64,000 nucleotides of DNA from Streptomyces hygroscopicus (GCF_026168105.1 NZ_LBMW01000003.1:62001-126000); one strand, 5' to 3'. Numbered from the stretch's first letter, positions 42,783 to 53,010 are shown. The notes: generated from the sequence alone by a model not told the origin. A program made the numbers and translations.

Positions 42783-43934
42783 GTGAGATCATGGCGTGTG
42801 ACCCTCGGTGAGCTGCTCGACCTGCGGGGTCCGAGGTCCGGGCGGGCATTTGTGCTGATCCCGCTGGGGCTGATCGCCGCCGTCTGCACGGTGGACGTCC
42901 TGGCACCGCCGGACATCCATCTGGGCCCCCTGCTGGTCGCTGCACCCGCCATCACCTCGGCCTTCGCCGGACCGCGGCTGACGACTCTGATCGGCTTCCT
43001 CGCCGTCGGAGGCCAAATAGCCATCGGAGCGGCACGAGGCGTACTGACCACGGAGAACCTGCAGGCGCAGATCGCCGCTCTGATACTCGTCTCGGCCATG
43101 ATCGTCGCGTTCTGCCTGTTCAGGGACAGACACGAACATCAGTTGACCCAGAGTCGATCCGTTGCCCAAGCCGTTCAGGAGGTGCTGTTCCCCCCGCTGC
43201 CCCAGCGCAGCGGCACCCTGGAGATCGCCTCGCTCTATTTCGCCGCCCAGGACGAGGCCTCCATGGGCGGGGACCTCTTCGCGGCGGCCCGTACCTCGCA
43301 CAGCACCCGGCTGCTCATCGCCGATGTCCGGGGCAAGGGGCTGCCCGCGATCAGTCACGCGTCCCTCCTGCTGGGAGCCTTCCGCGCCGCCTCCCACCGC
43401 CAGCCCACACTGCCCAGACTCGCCGTCCATCTGGACGGCGCCATGCGCTGGGACCGCAGACAATGGCAGCCGCACCAGGCCCCCGACACCGACGAGGCCT
43501 TCGCCACTGCCCTGATCCTGGACATCCCCGACCAGGAATCCGTGGTCCACATCGTCACCTGCGGTCACCCGCCTCCGCTGCTCCTCGACCACGGTCATGC
43601 CGAGACGCTTCCCGTCGAATGGATCGCCCCGCCCCTCGGCCTGGCAGGACTGACCGCAGACGAGTACACGGTCGAATCCTTCGACTTCCGCACCTCCGAC
43701 GTGCTGCTCCTCTACACCGACGGCGTACTGGAGGCGCGTAGTCCGGAAGGCGACTTCTACCCGCTTTCGCTCCGCGCGGCCGCCTGGAGCACCGAGCCCC
43801 CGGGGCAGGTGCTGCAACACCTGGGCGACGACCTGATCGCCCACGCACAGGGCAGGCTCTCCGACGACGCCGCGGCCGTCGCGATCGGACACCGTCCCGG
43901 CGACCTCCCGACGGCCGGGCGCGGTTCCTCATGA
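42783..43934 (+). CDS. Membrane SpoIIE-type protein phosphatase
   Basis: 383 aa. Three to four hydrophobic segments lie at about residues 22-115 (FVLIPLGLIAAVCTVDVLA and others); the SpoIIE catalytic domain follows from about 140: MGGDLFAA, LIADVRGKGL with intact metal Asp, LLYTDGVLEAR and SDDAAAVAIG. It is likely an active membrane-tethered Ser/Thr phosphatase in a partner switch. The start is GTG at 42783 or GTG at 42798; ribosome binding sites are weak. Its last 6 bp overlap the 3' end of the convergent PKS gene. Confidence 0.85.
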   Translation: MRSWRVTLGELLDLRGPRSGRAFVLIPLGLIAAVCTVDVLAPPDIHLGPLLVAAPAITSAFAGPRLTTLIGFLAVGGQIAIGAARGVLTTENLQAQIAALILVSAMIVAFCLFRDRHEHQLTQSRSVAQAVQEVLFPPLPQRSGTLEIASLYFAAQDEASMGGDLFAAARTSHSTRLLIADVRGKGLPAISHASLLLGAFRAASHRQPTLPRLAVHLDGAMRWDRRQWQPHQAPDTDEAFATALILDIPDQESVVHIVTCGHPPPLLLDHGHAETLPVEWIAPPLGLAGLTADEYTVESFDFRTSDVLLLYTDGVLEARSPEGDFYPLSLRAAAWSTEPPGQVLQHLGDDLIAHAQGRLSDDAAAVAIGHRPGDLPTAGRGSS

Positions 43935-46900
43935 CAGGTCCACCCCCATCTTCTGGGCCAAACCGGTCGCGAGCGCGGCGATCGTGGGGTGCCTCCAGAC
44001 GAAGTCGCCGGCGAGCTTGACGCCCAGTGCCGCCTCCAGGCGGGTACGCAGTTCCATGGAGAGCAGCGAGTCGAAGCCGAGACTGCGCAGCGGTGTCTGC
44101 GGGTCCAGCCGTGCGCTCCCGAACTGCAGGACCGCGCCCATCTGTTCTGCGAGATAGGCCTCCAGGGCCGTCCGCCGGGCGAGCGGGGAGTCAAGTCCCG
44201 CCAGGCGTGCACGGATGTCGGATCCGGTGGCGTGTTCGCCTTTCGGTGATGCGGCGCCCGGACCCTCCTGGCCTGCCACGAGGCTCGCGAAGAAGGGGGC
44301 ACTGCGGACCTTGGGCAGGATCCATGTCTCCGGCCGGCCGGGCAGTACACCGGTCACCACCCGCCGGTGGGTGAGCAGAACCTCGAGGGCGCGCAGGCCG
44401 TCCTTGGTGGAGATGGTCTCGTAGCCGCGCCCGGCGAAGTCGGTCGCGGCACCGACCTGTCCCCACGGCCCCCAGTTGACGGCCAGCGTGGGCAGCCCCA
44501 GGCCGGTTCGCCACGCGGCGAACGCGTCCAGCCAGGCGTTGGCGGCCGCGTACGCGCCCTGGCCCGGGTTGCCCAGCAGCGAAGCCATCGAGGAGTGGAG
44601 CACGAACCAGTCCGGTGCGTGGTCCCCAAGGGCCTCATGGAGCCGCCATGCCGCCGTCACCTTGGGCCGCCAGACACGCTCCAGCTGCTCGTCGGTGATG
44701 TTGGTGAGCACGGCGTCGTCCAGGACCATCGCCGAGTGCACCACTCCCCGCAACGGCAGCCCGCCCGCCGTCGCGGTGGACACGAGCCGTTCGGCCACCC
44801 CGGGCCGGGAGGCGTCCCCCAGCTCGACGGTGATGCGGGCGCCCGCGTCACGCAGTCGTGCCAGCGCTGCATCGGCGGCTCCGCCCGGCTTCGTACGGCC
44901 GTTGAGGACGATGTGTCCGGCGCCCAGTTCGGCCAGCCGGGCCGCCGTGGCCAGACCCACGCCGCCCAGGCCCCCGACGACGACGTACGACCCGTCGGAA
45001 CGGACCGGCGAGGGCGGCTCGGCGCGCACGGCGGCCGTCTCCCCTCTCGCGGGCACGGTCAGTACGAGCTTGCCGATGTGACCGGCGCCCGCCATGAGAC
45101 GGAACGCGTCCGTGGCCTCGGCCAGCGGGAACTCCCGGTACGGCAGCGCCTTGAGGTGCCCAGCGGCGAAAAGGTCCATGACCTCGCCCAGGAGGTCCTG
45201 GAAGACCCTCGGGCGGTTCTGCTGGAGCTGGATGAGGTCGACACTGCTGAAGGTGACGTTGTGCCGGAACGGCCCGAGACCGAGCGAGGTGTCGGCGAGG
45301 ATGTCACGGACACCCAGCTCGACGAACCGGCCGAAGGGACGCAACGCCTCCAGACCCGCGCGGATCGCCGGACCCGAGAGCGAGTTGAGGACGACGTCCA
45401 CGCCCTTGCCGCCGGTCGCCTCGCGCGCCTGCTCGGCGAAATCCAGTGAGCGGGAGTCCATGACGTGCCGGATGCCCATGCCACGCAGATAGCCGCGCTT
45501 CTCGTCGTTGCCGGCCGTGGCGAGTATCTCGGCCCCCAGGTAGCGGGCCACGGCGATTGCGGCCAGGCCCGTGCCACCGGTGGCGGAGTGGACCAGTATG
45601 CGTTCGCCCTCGGCGAGTCGCGCCACATGACGCAGCGCGTACCAGGCCGTGAGGTACGCTGTCGGGACCGCCGCCGCGGCGACGGCGTCCACACCGGACG
45701 GCACGGGGACCACCAAGTCGGCGCGGACCGTCGTGAACGAGCCGAAGGCACCGCCTGCGAGATCGACGGCCAGGACGGTGTCCCCGGGGCGGACGTGCTC
45801 GACGCCGGGGCCGGTGGCGGTCACCGTCCCCGTGCACTCGAAACCGATACGGTCACCGCCGCCCGCGCACCGGCCGGTGGTCGGCAGGAGTCCCATGACG
45901 GTGAGGACGTCACGGAAGTTCACTCCGGCCGCGCGTACCCGAAGCTCCACCTCGCCGGGGCCCGGAGCGCGCCGCTCCGTCGCCACGAGCCGCAGGGAAC
46001 CCAGGTCCCCGGTCCGGCCCGCACGGAGCCGGAAGCGGTCCTCCCCGTAGTGCACGGTGAGGGCGGTCGCGGTCAGGCGTTCGGCGGCCGTCAGCGAGGC
46101 GGGGACGAGCCGGGCCATGCGGCGATCCGCACCGCGCACCGTCATCTCGTCCCCGGGGGCGCCGCTCAGCAGCAGCCCGGCTGTCTGCCGCAGGTCGTCG
46201 TCGGACCCTCCCAGGTCGAGGAGTACGGGACGCAACTCCGGGTGCTCGTGGGCCAGCACGCGAACCAGGCCGCGGACCGGGCCCTGGGCGGGGTCGCCCG
46301 TCTCGCCCGGCTCGACCGCGCGGGCGCCCCGCGTGACGACGTGCAGCCTGGGCGAGGGGGAGCAGTCCGCGACCGCCTGGACGACACCCAGGAGGCGCCG
46401 TGTGCGTTCCAGGGCGTCCACCGTGGGGTCGGCCACACGCTCACCGGCACCGGTCGCTCCCAGGGAGGCGGGCACCGCGGCGGCGGACCTCTCGGGCACG
46501 CCGGTCGGCGCGCACAGGAACACCACGGCGCCCGGCGGATCCCTCAGTTCCCGCTCGGCAAGGTGGGCCCGCAGTGCGGGAACACGGTGCTCGTTCTCCG
46601 GGAGGACCAGCGCCCGGGCGGTGGCCCCGGCCGCGCGCAGAGCCTCGGCGAGCACCTTCGCGTGGGCCCCGCGCTCGCCCACCACCAACCAGGGACCGGC
46701 CTGCGCGGTGGCCACCGCCCGGGCAGGCGCCGCTGCGGCGAGAGGCAGGGGCTGCCAGTCGACGGCGTAGAACCACCGGTCGACGTCGGCCCCCTCGGTG
46801 ACTTCACGGTGCAGCAGCCGCAGGCCGTTCAGGGCGATCACGGTATGTCCGTCGGCGGTCAGTAGCCGGACGTCCGCGGTGATGCCACCGGGCTGGTCCC

Positions 46901-49900
46901 GCCTGATCCTCGCGTGGCCCTGGACGGCCGCGGCGGGATCTCCGTAGATCCTCAGCGACCCCGCGCCCACCGGGAGGATCAGGCCGCTCGCCGCCTCCTC
47001 GCGGGCCGGCGAAGCCACCGCCAACTGGGCGCACAGGTCCACGAGGACGGGATGGACGCACAGGGAGCCCGGAGTGGCGCCCGCCGCTGCCGGGACCGCC
47101 ACCCGCGCCCAGACGCTGTCACCGGCGGCCGAAAGACGCACATCGCTCAGCCCCGCGAAGGCGGCCCCGTGGTAGAGGCCGCGCGAGCGCAGACGCTGGT
47201 ACAAGGTGGCGGTCGGCAGGGCGACGGGGTGTTCCGTGACCAGGGCGTGCAGGGGGACGGGCGCGGGCTTCCGCGGTGCTCCGCCCGGAGTCAGGGTGGC
47301 ACTGGCGTGCAGCACCCACGCCCTCTCGTCGGTGTCGCCGCGGCCGTTGTCTCCGCCCTCGGCGCGATCGGCATCGGCGTCGGCGCGCGCAAAGATCTCG
47401 CAGGTGGCGCGGTGCTGGGCGGTCAGGTCCGCCGTCATGGTGATCTCTCGGTCGCCGCCCAGATGAAGCAGTTCATGAAAGACGACGTCACGGACCTCCA
47501 CATCGCGCGGCGCCGCGTTGAAGGCCTGACACGCAGCGCTCAGGGCGAGAGCACAGTAGGCGGCTCCCGGAAGGACCACCGCGTTGTTCACCCGGTGGTC
47601 GGCCAGCCATGGATGGGCCCGGGTCCCGGCTTCTCCGCGCCAGGTGTGCCGGACGGGACGCCCCGGCACCTTTCCATGGATTCCGGGCAGTGAACTCCCG
47701 CCGTCCACCGTCGAGTTCGCGGGGACACCGGCCGCCCCGGGGGACCGGCCGCCCTCGGGGCGGTCGGCCGGTTCGACCCAGTGCCGTTTGCGGTCGAAGG
47801 CGATGGTGGGCACATCGGCCAGGGCCCCGCCGCCATACAGAGCGGCCCAGTCGACGCGTACGCCCGAACAGTGCAGGGCGGCGAGCTGGGTGCGGAAGGT
47901 GAGCTGCTCGTTCTCTCCGCGCCGCAGGGTCGGCAGCACGACGGGGTCGTCGACCAGACCCCGCAGGCTGCCGGTGACGGACTGGGTGATCACCGGATGT
48001 GGGGAGACCTCCACATACACCGTGTGCCTGTCCTCGACGGCCGCACGCACGGCGTCCGCGAACCGCACCGGGCGGCGCAGATTGCGGCACCAGTACCCGG
48101 CGTCGAAGGCCGGTGTCAGACGCGGGTCGTCGAGGACGGTGGAATAGAACGGAACGAGGGGCGGACCGGGCGTCAGATCGGCGAGTTTCGCGGCGAGTTC
48201 GCCCAGGAGCGGCTCCACCTGGGGGGAGTGCGAGGCCACATCCACGGCGACCGTGCGAGCGGGAACGCCCCGCGCGTCCCAGCGCTCGACCAGCCGCTCC
48301 ACGACGGCCGTGTCCCCGGCGACGACGGTCGAGCCGGGCGCGGCCAGGACCGCGACGGAGACCGATGCCCCGGCGCCGGCGGCCTCCAGCTCCGCCTCCA
48401 CCTCGGCGCGGCCCAGCGCCACGGTCGCCATCGCGCCGGCGCCCGCGATCCGCGTCAGCAGGGCGGACCTTCGGCAGATCACCTGGACGCCGTCCCGCAG
48501 GGAGAGCGCCCCCGCGACGACGGCGGCGGCGACCTCGCCCATCGAGTGGCCCATGACCCCGGCGGGCTCCACACCGTAGGCCCGCCACGTCGCGGCCAGC
48601 GCGGTCTGCAGGGCGAACAGCACCGGTTGCACCCGTCCGCACCCGGTCACGGCCCGGCCCTCCCGCACGACGTCCAGTACGGAGAAGCCGGCCTCGGCGG
48701 CGATCAGCTGATCCACTTCGGACAGGGCGGCGGCGAAGGCCGGTTCATGCGCGAGGAACCCGCGGGCCATGCCCGGCCACTGAGAACCCTGCCCCGAGAA
48801 GACCCACACCGGGCGCCTGCACACCCCGGGCGCCACGGTCCCCGACACCACGCCCGGCACCACCTGCCCGGCGGCGTACGACCGCAGGTCACGTACGAGG
48901 GACGGGCGCGAGGACGCCACGGCGCCGAGCCGCCCGAGTCCCGCCGGGCGACGCAGCGCAAGGGTGTGCGCGACGTCCTCGAGCGGCACGCTCGCGCCGT
49001 CGCCCTCCAGCCAGTCCGCGAGCCGCCGCGCCGCCGTGGGCAGGGCGTCCGCGGAGCCCGCCGGCACCAGCAGGACATACGATTGCGCGGCCATGGGCCG
49101 CGGCCGGGACGGGCGCGGACCCGGCAGGCGGCGTACGGCCGAGGCAGGCGCCTGTTCCAGCACCACATGGGCGTTCGTGCCGGAGAAACCGAACGAGGAG
49201 ACGGCGGCCAGCCGGGACGGGGTCCGCGCGGGCCAGTCCGTGGGCCGGTCGGGCACGAAGAACCGAGTGCCCTCGGGGCTGATGTCCGTGTTCCAGCGGG
49301 TGAAGTGCAGACTCGGCGGGACGACACCCTGGTGCAGGCACAGCACCGCCTTCATCAGACCGGTGACGCCCGCGGCGGGTTCCAGATGCCCCAGATTGGT
49401 CTTCACCGAGCCCAGCGCGCAGCGGTCCCGGCCCTGCCCGTAAACACGGGCCAGACTCGTGAACTCCACCGGATCGCCGACCGGTGTGCCCGTGCCGTGC
49501 GCCTCGAGCATGCCCATCTCCCCGGGATCGACCCCGGCACGGGCGAGAGCCTGCCGGAGCAGCGCCTCCTGGGCCGCCGCCGACGGTGCGGCCAGACCGT
49601 CGGACCGGCCGTCCTGGTTCACGGCCGAGCCCCGGACCACGGCCCATATCCGGTCGCCGTCCCGCACGGCGTCACGCAGTCGCTTCAGGACGACGACCGC
49701 GCAGCCCTCACCGCGTACGAAGCCGTCGGCCTGCGCATCGAACGCGCGGCAGCGCCCGGTCGGTGAGAGCATCCCCATCCGGACGAACGATCGCGTCGTC
49801 CTGGAGCCCAGCATCAACGTGACGCCGCCGGCGAGCGCGATGTCGCACTCCCCGTTCCACAGGGCCTGGTCGGCCAGGTGCAGGGCGACCAGCGAGGACG

Positions 49901-50432
49901 AGCACGCGGTGTCCAGGGCAAGTGAGGGGCCGTGCAGTCCGAGCAAGTAGGAGATGCGTCCCGGTGCGACGCAGTGACCGTTCGTCAGCACCGCGCCTTC
50001 CAGTTCCTTGGGATGCCCGGCCAGGCCGTCCATGTAGTCGGTGTAACTCAGCCCGGTGAACACCCCGGTTGACGTTCCGGCGAGACGGTCCGGCGGCAGC
50101 CCCGCGTGCTCCAATGCCTCCCAGGACACCTCGAGTAACAGCCGGTGCTGGGGGTCGAGTACGTCCGCCTCTCGGCCGGAGACACCGAAGAAGGCCGCGT
50201 CGAAACCGGATACGTCCTTCAGCCAGCCGCCCTGCCGGGGCGGCGCGGAGTCCCGCCTACACCCCACTTCCGTGCGCGTGGGCGGTGGTTCGCCGACCGC
50301 GTCGTGGCCGGCGACCAGCAGTCGCCACAGGGCGGCGGGTGAGTCGACGTCTCCCGGCAGGCGGCATCCCATGCCGATCACGGCGACGCGCCCGTCACCA
50401 CCGGCTGTGAAACCGCGCTCGTTCAGTGCCAC
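43929..50432 (-). CDS. Single-module type I PKS: KS-AT-DH-ER-KR-ACP
   Basis: 2167 aa. KS about 13-430 with DTACSSSLVALH, EAHGTGTPVGDP and VKTNLGHLEP (Cys, His, His). AT about 535-840 with GHSMGE and VASHSP, closer to the methylmalonyl (YASH) than the malonyl (HAFH) signature. DH about 915-1170 with HPWLADHRVNNAVVLPG, where the Gly of HxxxGxxxxP is Asn. A pseudo-KR region, then ER about 1490-1790 (HSATGGTGLAA), KR about 1815-2000 (GGLGGVG, LDD, and Tyr in GQGAYAAANA), ACP about 2085-2155 (LGFDSL). Fully reducing, probably iterative; no thioesterase. I prefer GTG at 50432 (GGGAG 6 bases away). Confidence 0.9.
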   Translation of the reverse strand: MALNERGFTAGGDGRVAVIGMGCRLPGDVDSPAALWRLLVAGHDAVGEPPPTRTEVGCRRDSAPPRQGGWLKDVSGFDAAFFGVSGREADVLDPQHRLLLEVSWEALEHAGLPPDRLAGTSTGVFTGLSYTDYMDGLAGHPKELEGAVLTNGHCVAPGRISYLLGLHGPSLALDTACSSSLVALHLADQALWNGECDIALAGGVTLMLGSRTTRSFVRMGMLSPTGRCRAFDAQADGFVRGEGCAVVVLKRLRDAVRDGDRIWAVVRGSAVNQDGRSDGLAAPSAAAQEALLRQALARAGVDPGEMGMLEAHGTGTPVGDPVEFTSLARVYGQGRDRCALGSVKTNLGHLEPAAGVTGLMKAVLCLHQGVVPPSLHFTRWNTDISPEGTRFFVPDRPTDWPARTPSRLAAVSSFGFSGTNAHVVLEQAPASAVRRLPGPRPSRPRPMAAQSYVLLVPAGSADALPTAARRLADWLEGDGASVPLEDVAHTLALRRPAGLGRLGAVASSRPSLVRDLRSYAAGQVVPGVVSGTVAPGVCRRPVWVFSGQGSQWPGMARGFLAHEPAFAAALSEVDQLIAAEAGFSVLDVVREGRAVTGCGRVQPVLFALQTALAATWRAYGVEPAGVMGHSMGEVAAAVVAGALSLRDGVQVICRRSALLTRIAGAGAMATVALGRAEVEAELEAAGAGASVSVAVLAAPGSTVVAGDTAVVERLVERWDARGVPARTVAVDVASHSPQVEPLLGELAAKLADLTPGPPLVPFYSTVLDDPRLTPAFDAGYWCRNLRRPVRFADAVRAAVEDRHTVYVEVSPHPVITQSVTGSLRGLVDDPVVLPTLRRGENEQLTFRTQLAALHCSGVRVDWAALYGGGALADVPTIAFDRKRHWVEPADRPEGGRSPGAAGVPANSTVDGGSSLPGIHGKVPGRPVRHTWRGEAGTRAHPWLADHRVNNAVVLPGAAYCALALSAACQAFNAAPRDVEVRDVVFHELLHLGGDREITMTADLTAQHRATCEIFARADADADRAEGGDNGRGDTDERAWVLHASATLTPGGAPRKPAPVPLHALVTEHPVALPTATLYQRLRSRGLYHGAAFAGLSDVRLSAAGDSVWARVAVPAAAGATPGSLCVHPVLVDLCAQLAVASPAREEAASGLILPVGAGSLRIYGDPAAAVQGHARIRRDQPGGITADVRLLTADGHTVIALNGLRLLHREVTEGADVDRWFYAVDWQPLPLAAAAPARAVATAQAGPWLVVGERGAHAKVLAEALRAAGATARALVLPENEHRVPALRAHLAERELRDPPGAVVFLCAPTGVPERSAAAVPASLGATGAGERVADPTVDALERTRRLLGVVQAVADCSPSPRLHVVTRGARAVEPGETGDPAQGPVRGLVRVLAHEHPELRPVLLDLGGSDDDLRQTAGLLLSGAPGDEMTVRGADRRMARLVPASLTAAERLTATALTVHYGEDRFRLRAGRTGDLGSLRLVATERRAPGPGEVELRVRAAGVNFRDVLTVMGLLPTTGRCAGGGDRIGFECTGTVTATGPGVEHVRPGDTVLAVDLAGGAFGSFTTVRADLVVPVPSGVDAVAAAAVPTAYLTAWYALRHVARLAEGERILVHSATGGTGLAAIAVARYLGAEILATAGNDEKRGYLRGMGIRHVMDSRSLDFAEQAREATGGKGVDVVLNSLSGPAIRAGLEALRPFGRFVELGVRDILADTSLGLGPFRHNVTFSSVDLIQLQQNRPRVFQDLLGEVMDLFAAGHLKALPYREFPLAEATDAFRLMAGAGHIGKLVLTVPARGETAAVRAEPPSPVRSDGSYVVVGGLGGVGLATAARLAELGAGHIVLNGRTKPGGAADAALARLRDAGARITVELGDASRPGVAERLVSTATAGGLPLRGVVHSAMVLDDAVLTNITDEQLERVWRPKVTAAWRLHEALGDHAPDWFVLHSSMASLLGNPGQGAYAAANAWLDAFAAWRTGLGLPTLAVNWGPWGQVGAATDFAGRGYETISTKDGLRALEVLLTHRRVVTGVLPGRPETWILPKVRSAPFFASLVAGQEGPGAASPKGEHATGSDIRARLAGLDSPLARRTALEAYLAEQMGAVLQFGSARLDPQTPLRSLGFDSLLSMELRTRLEAALGVKLAGDFVWRHPTIAALATGLAQKMGVDLS

Positions 50433-50555
50433 GAGCTTCTCCCTCTGCTGTCGTTCTGTGCTTGCTGTGGTGGTGAGGACGGTGATCGCCGACATTGCGG
50501 AGGCGACCGGTGCCGCCGCGTCCGGTCGTGACGGCCGACGAGGACGACATGGGCA

Positions 50556-51920
50556 TCAGACGGCGTCCGGGCTGCCGACGAGGATCACGCTCTTCACGCC
50601 TCCGATCTGGTAATTGCAGGTCAGCGCGTACTCGAAGTCCAGGGGCCGGCTGCTGGTGCCGGGCACGGGGTCGAACGGCAGCCCCTCGGCGGGCTCTTCG
50701 CAGTTCGCCGTGGGACACACCTCGCCGCGGTTCATCATGAGCAGGCTCAGCGCCACCCCGACACAGCCCGACGGGGCGCCGTTGTGCCCGAAGCAGGCCT
50801 CCTGGGAGGTCATCACCACGCCGCTGTCGGCGCCGTAGAGCTGCTCGACCGCGCTCGCCTCGAAGGCGGTGACCACCACGTCGCCGTCGCTGCCGCCGTG
50901 GATGTAGGGCACCTGCGAGATGTCCCAGCGATCTCCCAGACACCGGCGGACGGCTTCCACCAGGGCGACCCCGCTGTCGTCGCTGGCCAGCGGATTCATC
51001 AGACCGTCGCGGGTCATGGCATGGGCCAGCACCTGCCCGTAGGCACGCGCGCCGCGCTCGTCGGCGCGGCTGCGCGACTCCAGGACGAGGGTCGCCGCGC
51101 CCTCACCGTGGTTCACACAGTCCGCCCGGCGGTCGTACGGGCGCATCAGACGGTCGAACGACGGAAGGAGCTCGGGCATGCCGGGCACCCGGACGCTCTC
51201 GTAGGCGCCCTGGGCGGACCGCAGAAGCCGCTGGACGTTCAGGATGACGTCCATGCCGAAGAGGTCCACGCCCGAGACGACGGCCAGGTCGACCGAGCCC
51301 TCGGCGATCAACCGCTGTGCCGTGCCGACCTGCACCGCCGACGAGGCGCAACCGCAGGACACGGTGAAGGACGGGCCGGTCGACCTGATGAGCGCGCCCT
51401 GCACCAGCGAGACATCGGACGGGGTGAGACCCTGCTGGCCCCGGACGAACAGTTCCATCGCCTCCTGGGGGCTGGTCGTCAGCGGGTCGGCCTCGAGCAC
51501 CGCCAGGTAGGGGCCGACATTGGAGTCCACGCCGCCACGGCCGGTCAGTACGGCCGCCCCGGTCAGGTCACCCGCGCGAAAGTCCAGCCCGGCGTCCGCG
51601 CAGGCCTCCACCAACGAGATCAGCCCGAACCGGTGGGCGTTGGTGTAGTGCCGGGAGAACGTCGGCGGGACGTCCGGCAGCCGTGCGTCGAACATGGTCG
51701 GCGACAGGTCGACGGCCCCGTAGTAGACGTCCTCGTGCACCAGGCACGACGCACCTCGGGACGCGATCTCCCAGATGTCGTCCGCGGTGAACACGGGGCG
51801 GCTGCGCCCCGGCAGGCAGAACCCCATACCGGTGACCAACACGTCACGCGCGCTTGCTCCGCCGCGGGTCCGCCCGGGTGATAAGCCGATATCCGGCAGT
51901 CGGGAAGGTGAATTCGTCAT
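50556..51920 (-). CDS. Stand-alone beta-ketoacyl synthase
   Basis: 454 aa, thiolase-type KS fold. The active-site Cys lies in TVSCGCASSAVQVG near residue 180; the first His region is IHGGSDGDVVVTAFE near 347; the second is SQEACFGHNGAPSG near 383. The Lys that precedes this His in typical KS enzymes (K..xGH) is Gln. Start ATG at 51920 with GGAGG upstream. It lies 123 bp upstream of the PKS on the same strand and probably acts with it, for priming, condensation or an unusual KS-like reaction. Confidence 0.8.
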   Translation of the reverse strand: MTNSPSRLPDIGLSPGRTRGGASARDVLVTGMGFCLPGRSRPVFTADDIWEIASRGASCLVHEDVYYGAVDLSPTMFDARLPDVPPTFSRHYTNAHRFGLISLVEACADAGLDFRAGDLTGAAVLTGRGGVDSNVGPYLAVLEADPLTTSPQEAMELFVRGQQGLTPSDVSLVQGALIRSTGPSFTVSCGCASSAVQVGTAQRLIAEGSVDLAVVSGVDLFGMDVILNVQRLLRSAQGAYESVRVPGMPELLPSFDRLMRPYDRRADCVNHGEGAATLVLESRSRADERGARAYGQVLAHAMTRDGLMNPLASDDSGVALVEAVRRCLGDRWDISQVPYIHGGSDGDVVVTAFEASAVEQLYGADSGVVMTSQEACFGHNGAPSGCVGVALSLLMMNRGEVCPTANCEEPAEGLPFDPVPGTSSRPLDFEYALTCNYQIGGVKSVILVGSPDAV

Positions 51921-51984
51921 GCCGACCTCCAAGCGGCGGCTGAGGGTGTGTCCGCGACACACGGTGGGTGAGCTGTCAGGCCGG

Positions 51985-52194
51985 CTATTCGGCACCGGGT
52001 GCGTGACGCACCCAGCGGTAGACCGGCATCGGGCCCTCGCCGATGTCGGCATACTCGCCCGTGAATTCGTAGTGCTCGAATCCGCTGCCGTACATCACTT
52101 TCACGGGGGTGCCCGTTCCGCCCGACGGAGCGTGCACGACCTGGGGAGCATCACAGGGGCCGCCTTTGAGCAGCACGAGGCTGGCGGAGGACAT
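51985..52194 (-). CDS. Small DUF5988-like protein of a PKS operon
   Basis: 69 aa, start ATG at 52194 behind AGGAGGGATAA. It begins SSASLVLLKGGPCDAPQVVH, contains GFEHYEFTGEYADIGEG and ends PVYRWVRHAPGAE. As I remember, this matches DUF5988, small proteins found mostly in Streptomyces next to secondary-metabolism genes. It is the first gene of the minus-strand set DUF5988-like/KS/PKS; the KS follows after 64 bp. Role unknown. Confidence 0.6.
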   Translation of the reverse strand: MSSASLVLLKGGPCDAPQVVHAPSGGTGTPVKVMYGSGFEHYEFTGEYADIGEGPMPVYRWVRHAPGAE

Positions 52195-53010
52195 GGGTTA
52201 TCCCTCCTGTCTTGTGGAAAGGCTGAGGGAGTTCGGCCGGGTGGTGCGCCGGTAAGAGGTGTCCGGAGAGTCTCACCAACTTAGGTCCCGGGCGGGTTGG
52301 AGGATACGGGGCATCGGAGCGCAGGAAGAGCGCGCGATCACAAACCGTTTCCATGCGCTAACTTATGTGCAAACGAGCCACCGGCAGGTCAGGCGGTGCT
52401 CCGGCGCACTCCTGGAGCAGGGAGCAACGCAACGTCAGCCGGTCGACATCCGGCCATTCGCATTCCGTGTATCTTGCAGTCGGCGTGCTCAGCGGACCGC
52501 CGTCCATTACTCGCCCAACACCGGTCTCACCAAGCTGATCTGACGGTGACCACGAGCATATGTTGCGCCCCTTCGATGCGCCGGATGAATTCCTCGGGGC
52601 TCGGGCCGGTCCTGGAAGTCGCTGATCGCTGTCATTTGCTCCGGAACCGTTCGCCGTGGTGAAGAGAGCAGCGGATTCCGATCGGCCGAAATTCGCCCAG
52701 GCAGGGTGGTTGGAACAGGGCGCAGCGCACATGAGTCCGAGCCCGGATCGTTCGGGGGAGTTGGCGGGCGGAGGCGATCTCCTGTCGGATCTGCTCACGC
52801 TTCTGCGGGGGCATGTACTCGAACGACGGGCCCAGGGCCTGCCACGGGTTGAGCGGGGACGGCGTCCTCATCAAGGCGACGGCCCGTTGCCTGGGGCCGA
52901 ACATCCCGACGGTGGCCTCCCGCAGTTCCTCCTGCCGTCCGTTGCCGCACCCATGTGCGCCCGGCCGCGCCGCCACCGCGGTGCCGAAGGCCGACGCCCT
53001 GCCTGTCGCC
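52195..53010. other. Long gap upstream of the PKS locus
   Basis: 816 bp, part of it (about 52320-52700) less GC-rich than the surroundings. It should hold the PKS-operon promoter. Open frames on both strands (for example minus 52632-52976) have no family match, weak starts and poor codon bias. I see no clear operator repeat. Confidence 0.4.

Noticed and set aside
52632..52976. 114-codon minus-strand frame upstream of the PKS locus
   Set aside because: No family match, no clear ribosome binding site, weak codon bias.
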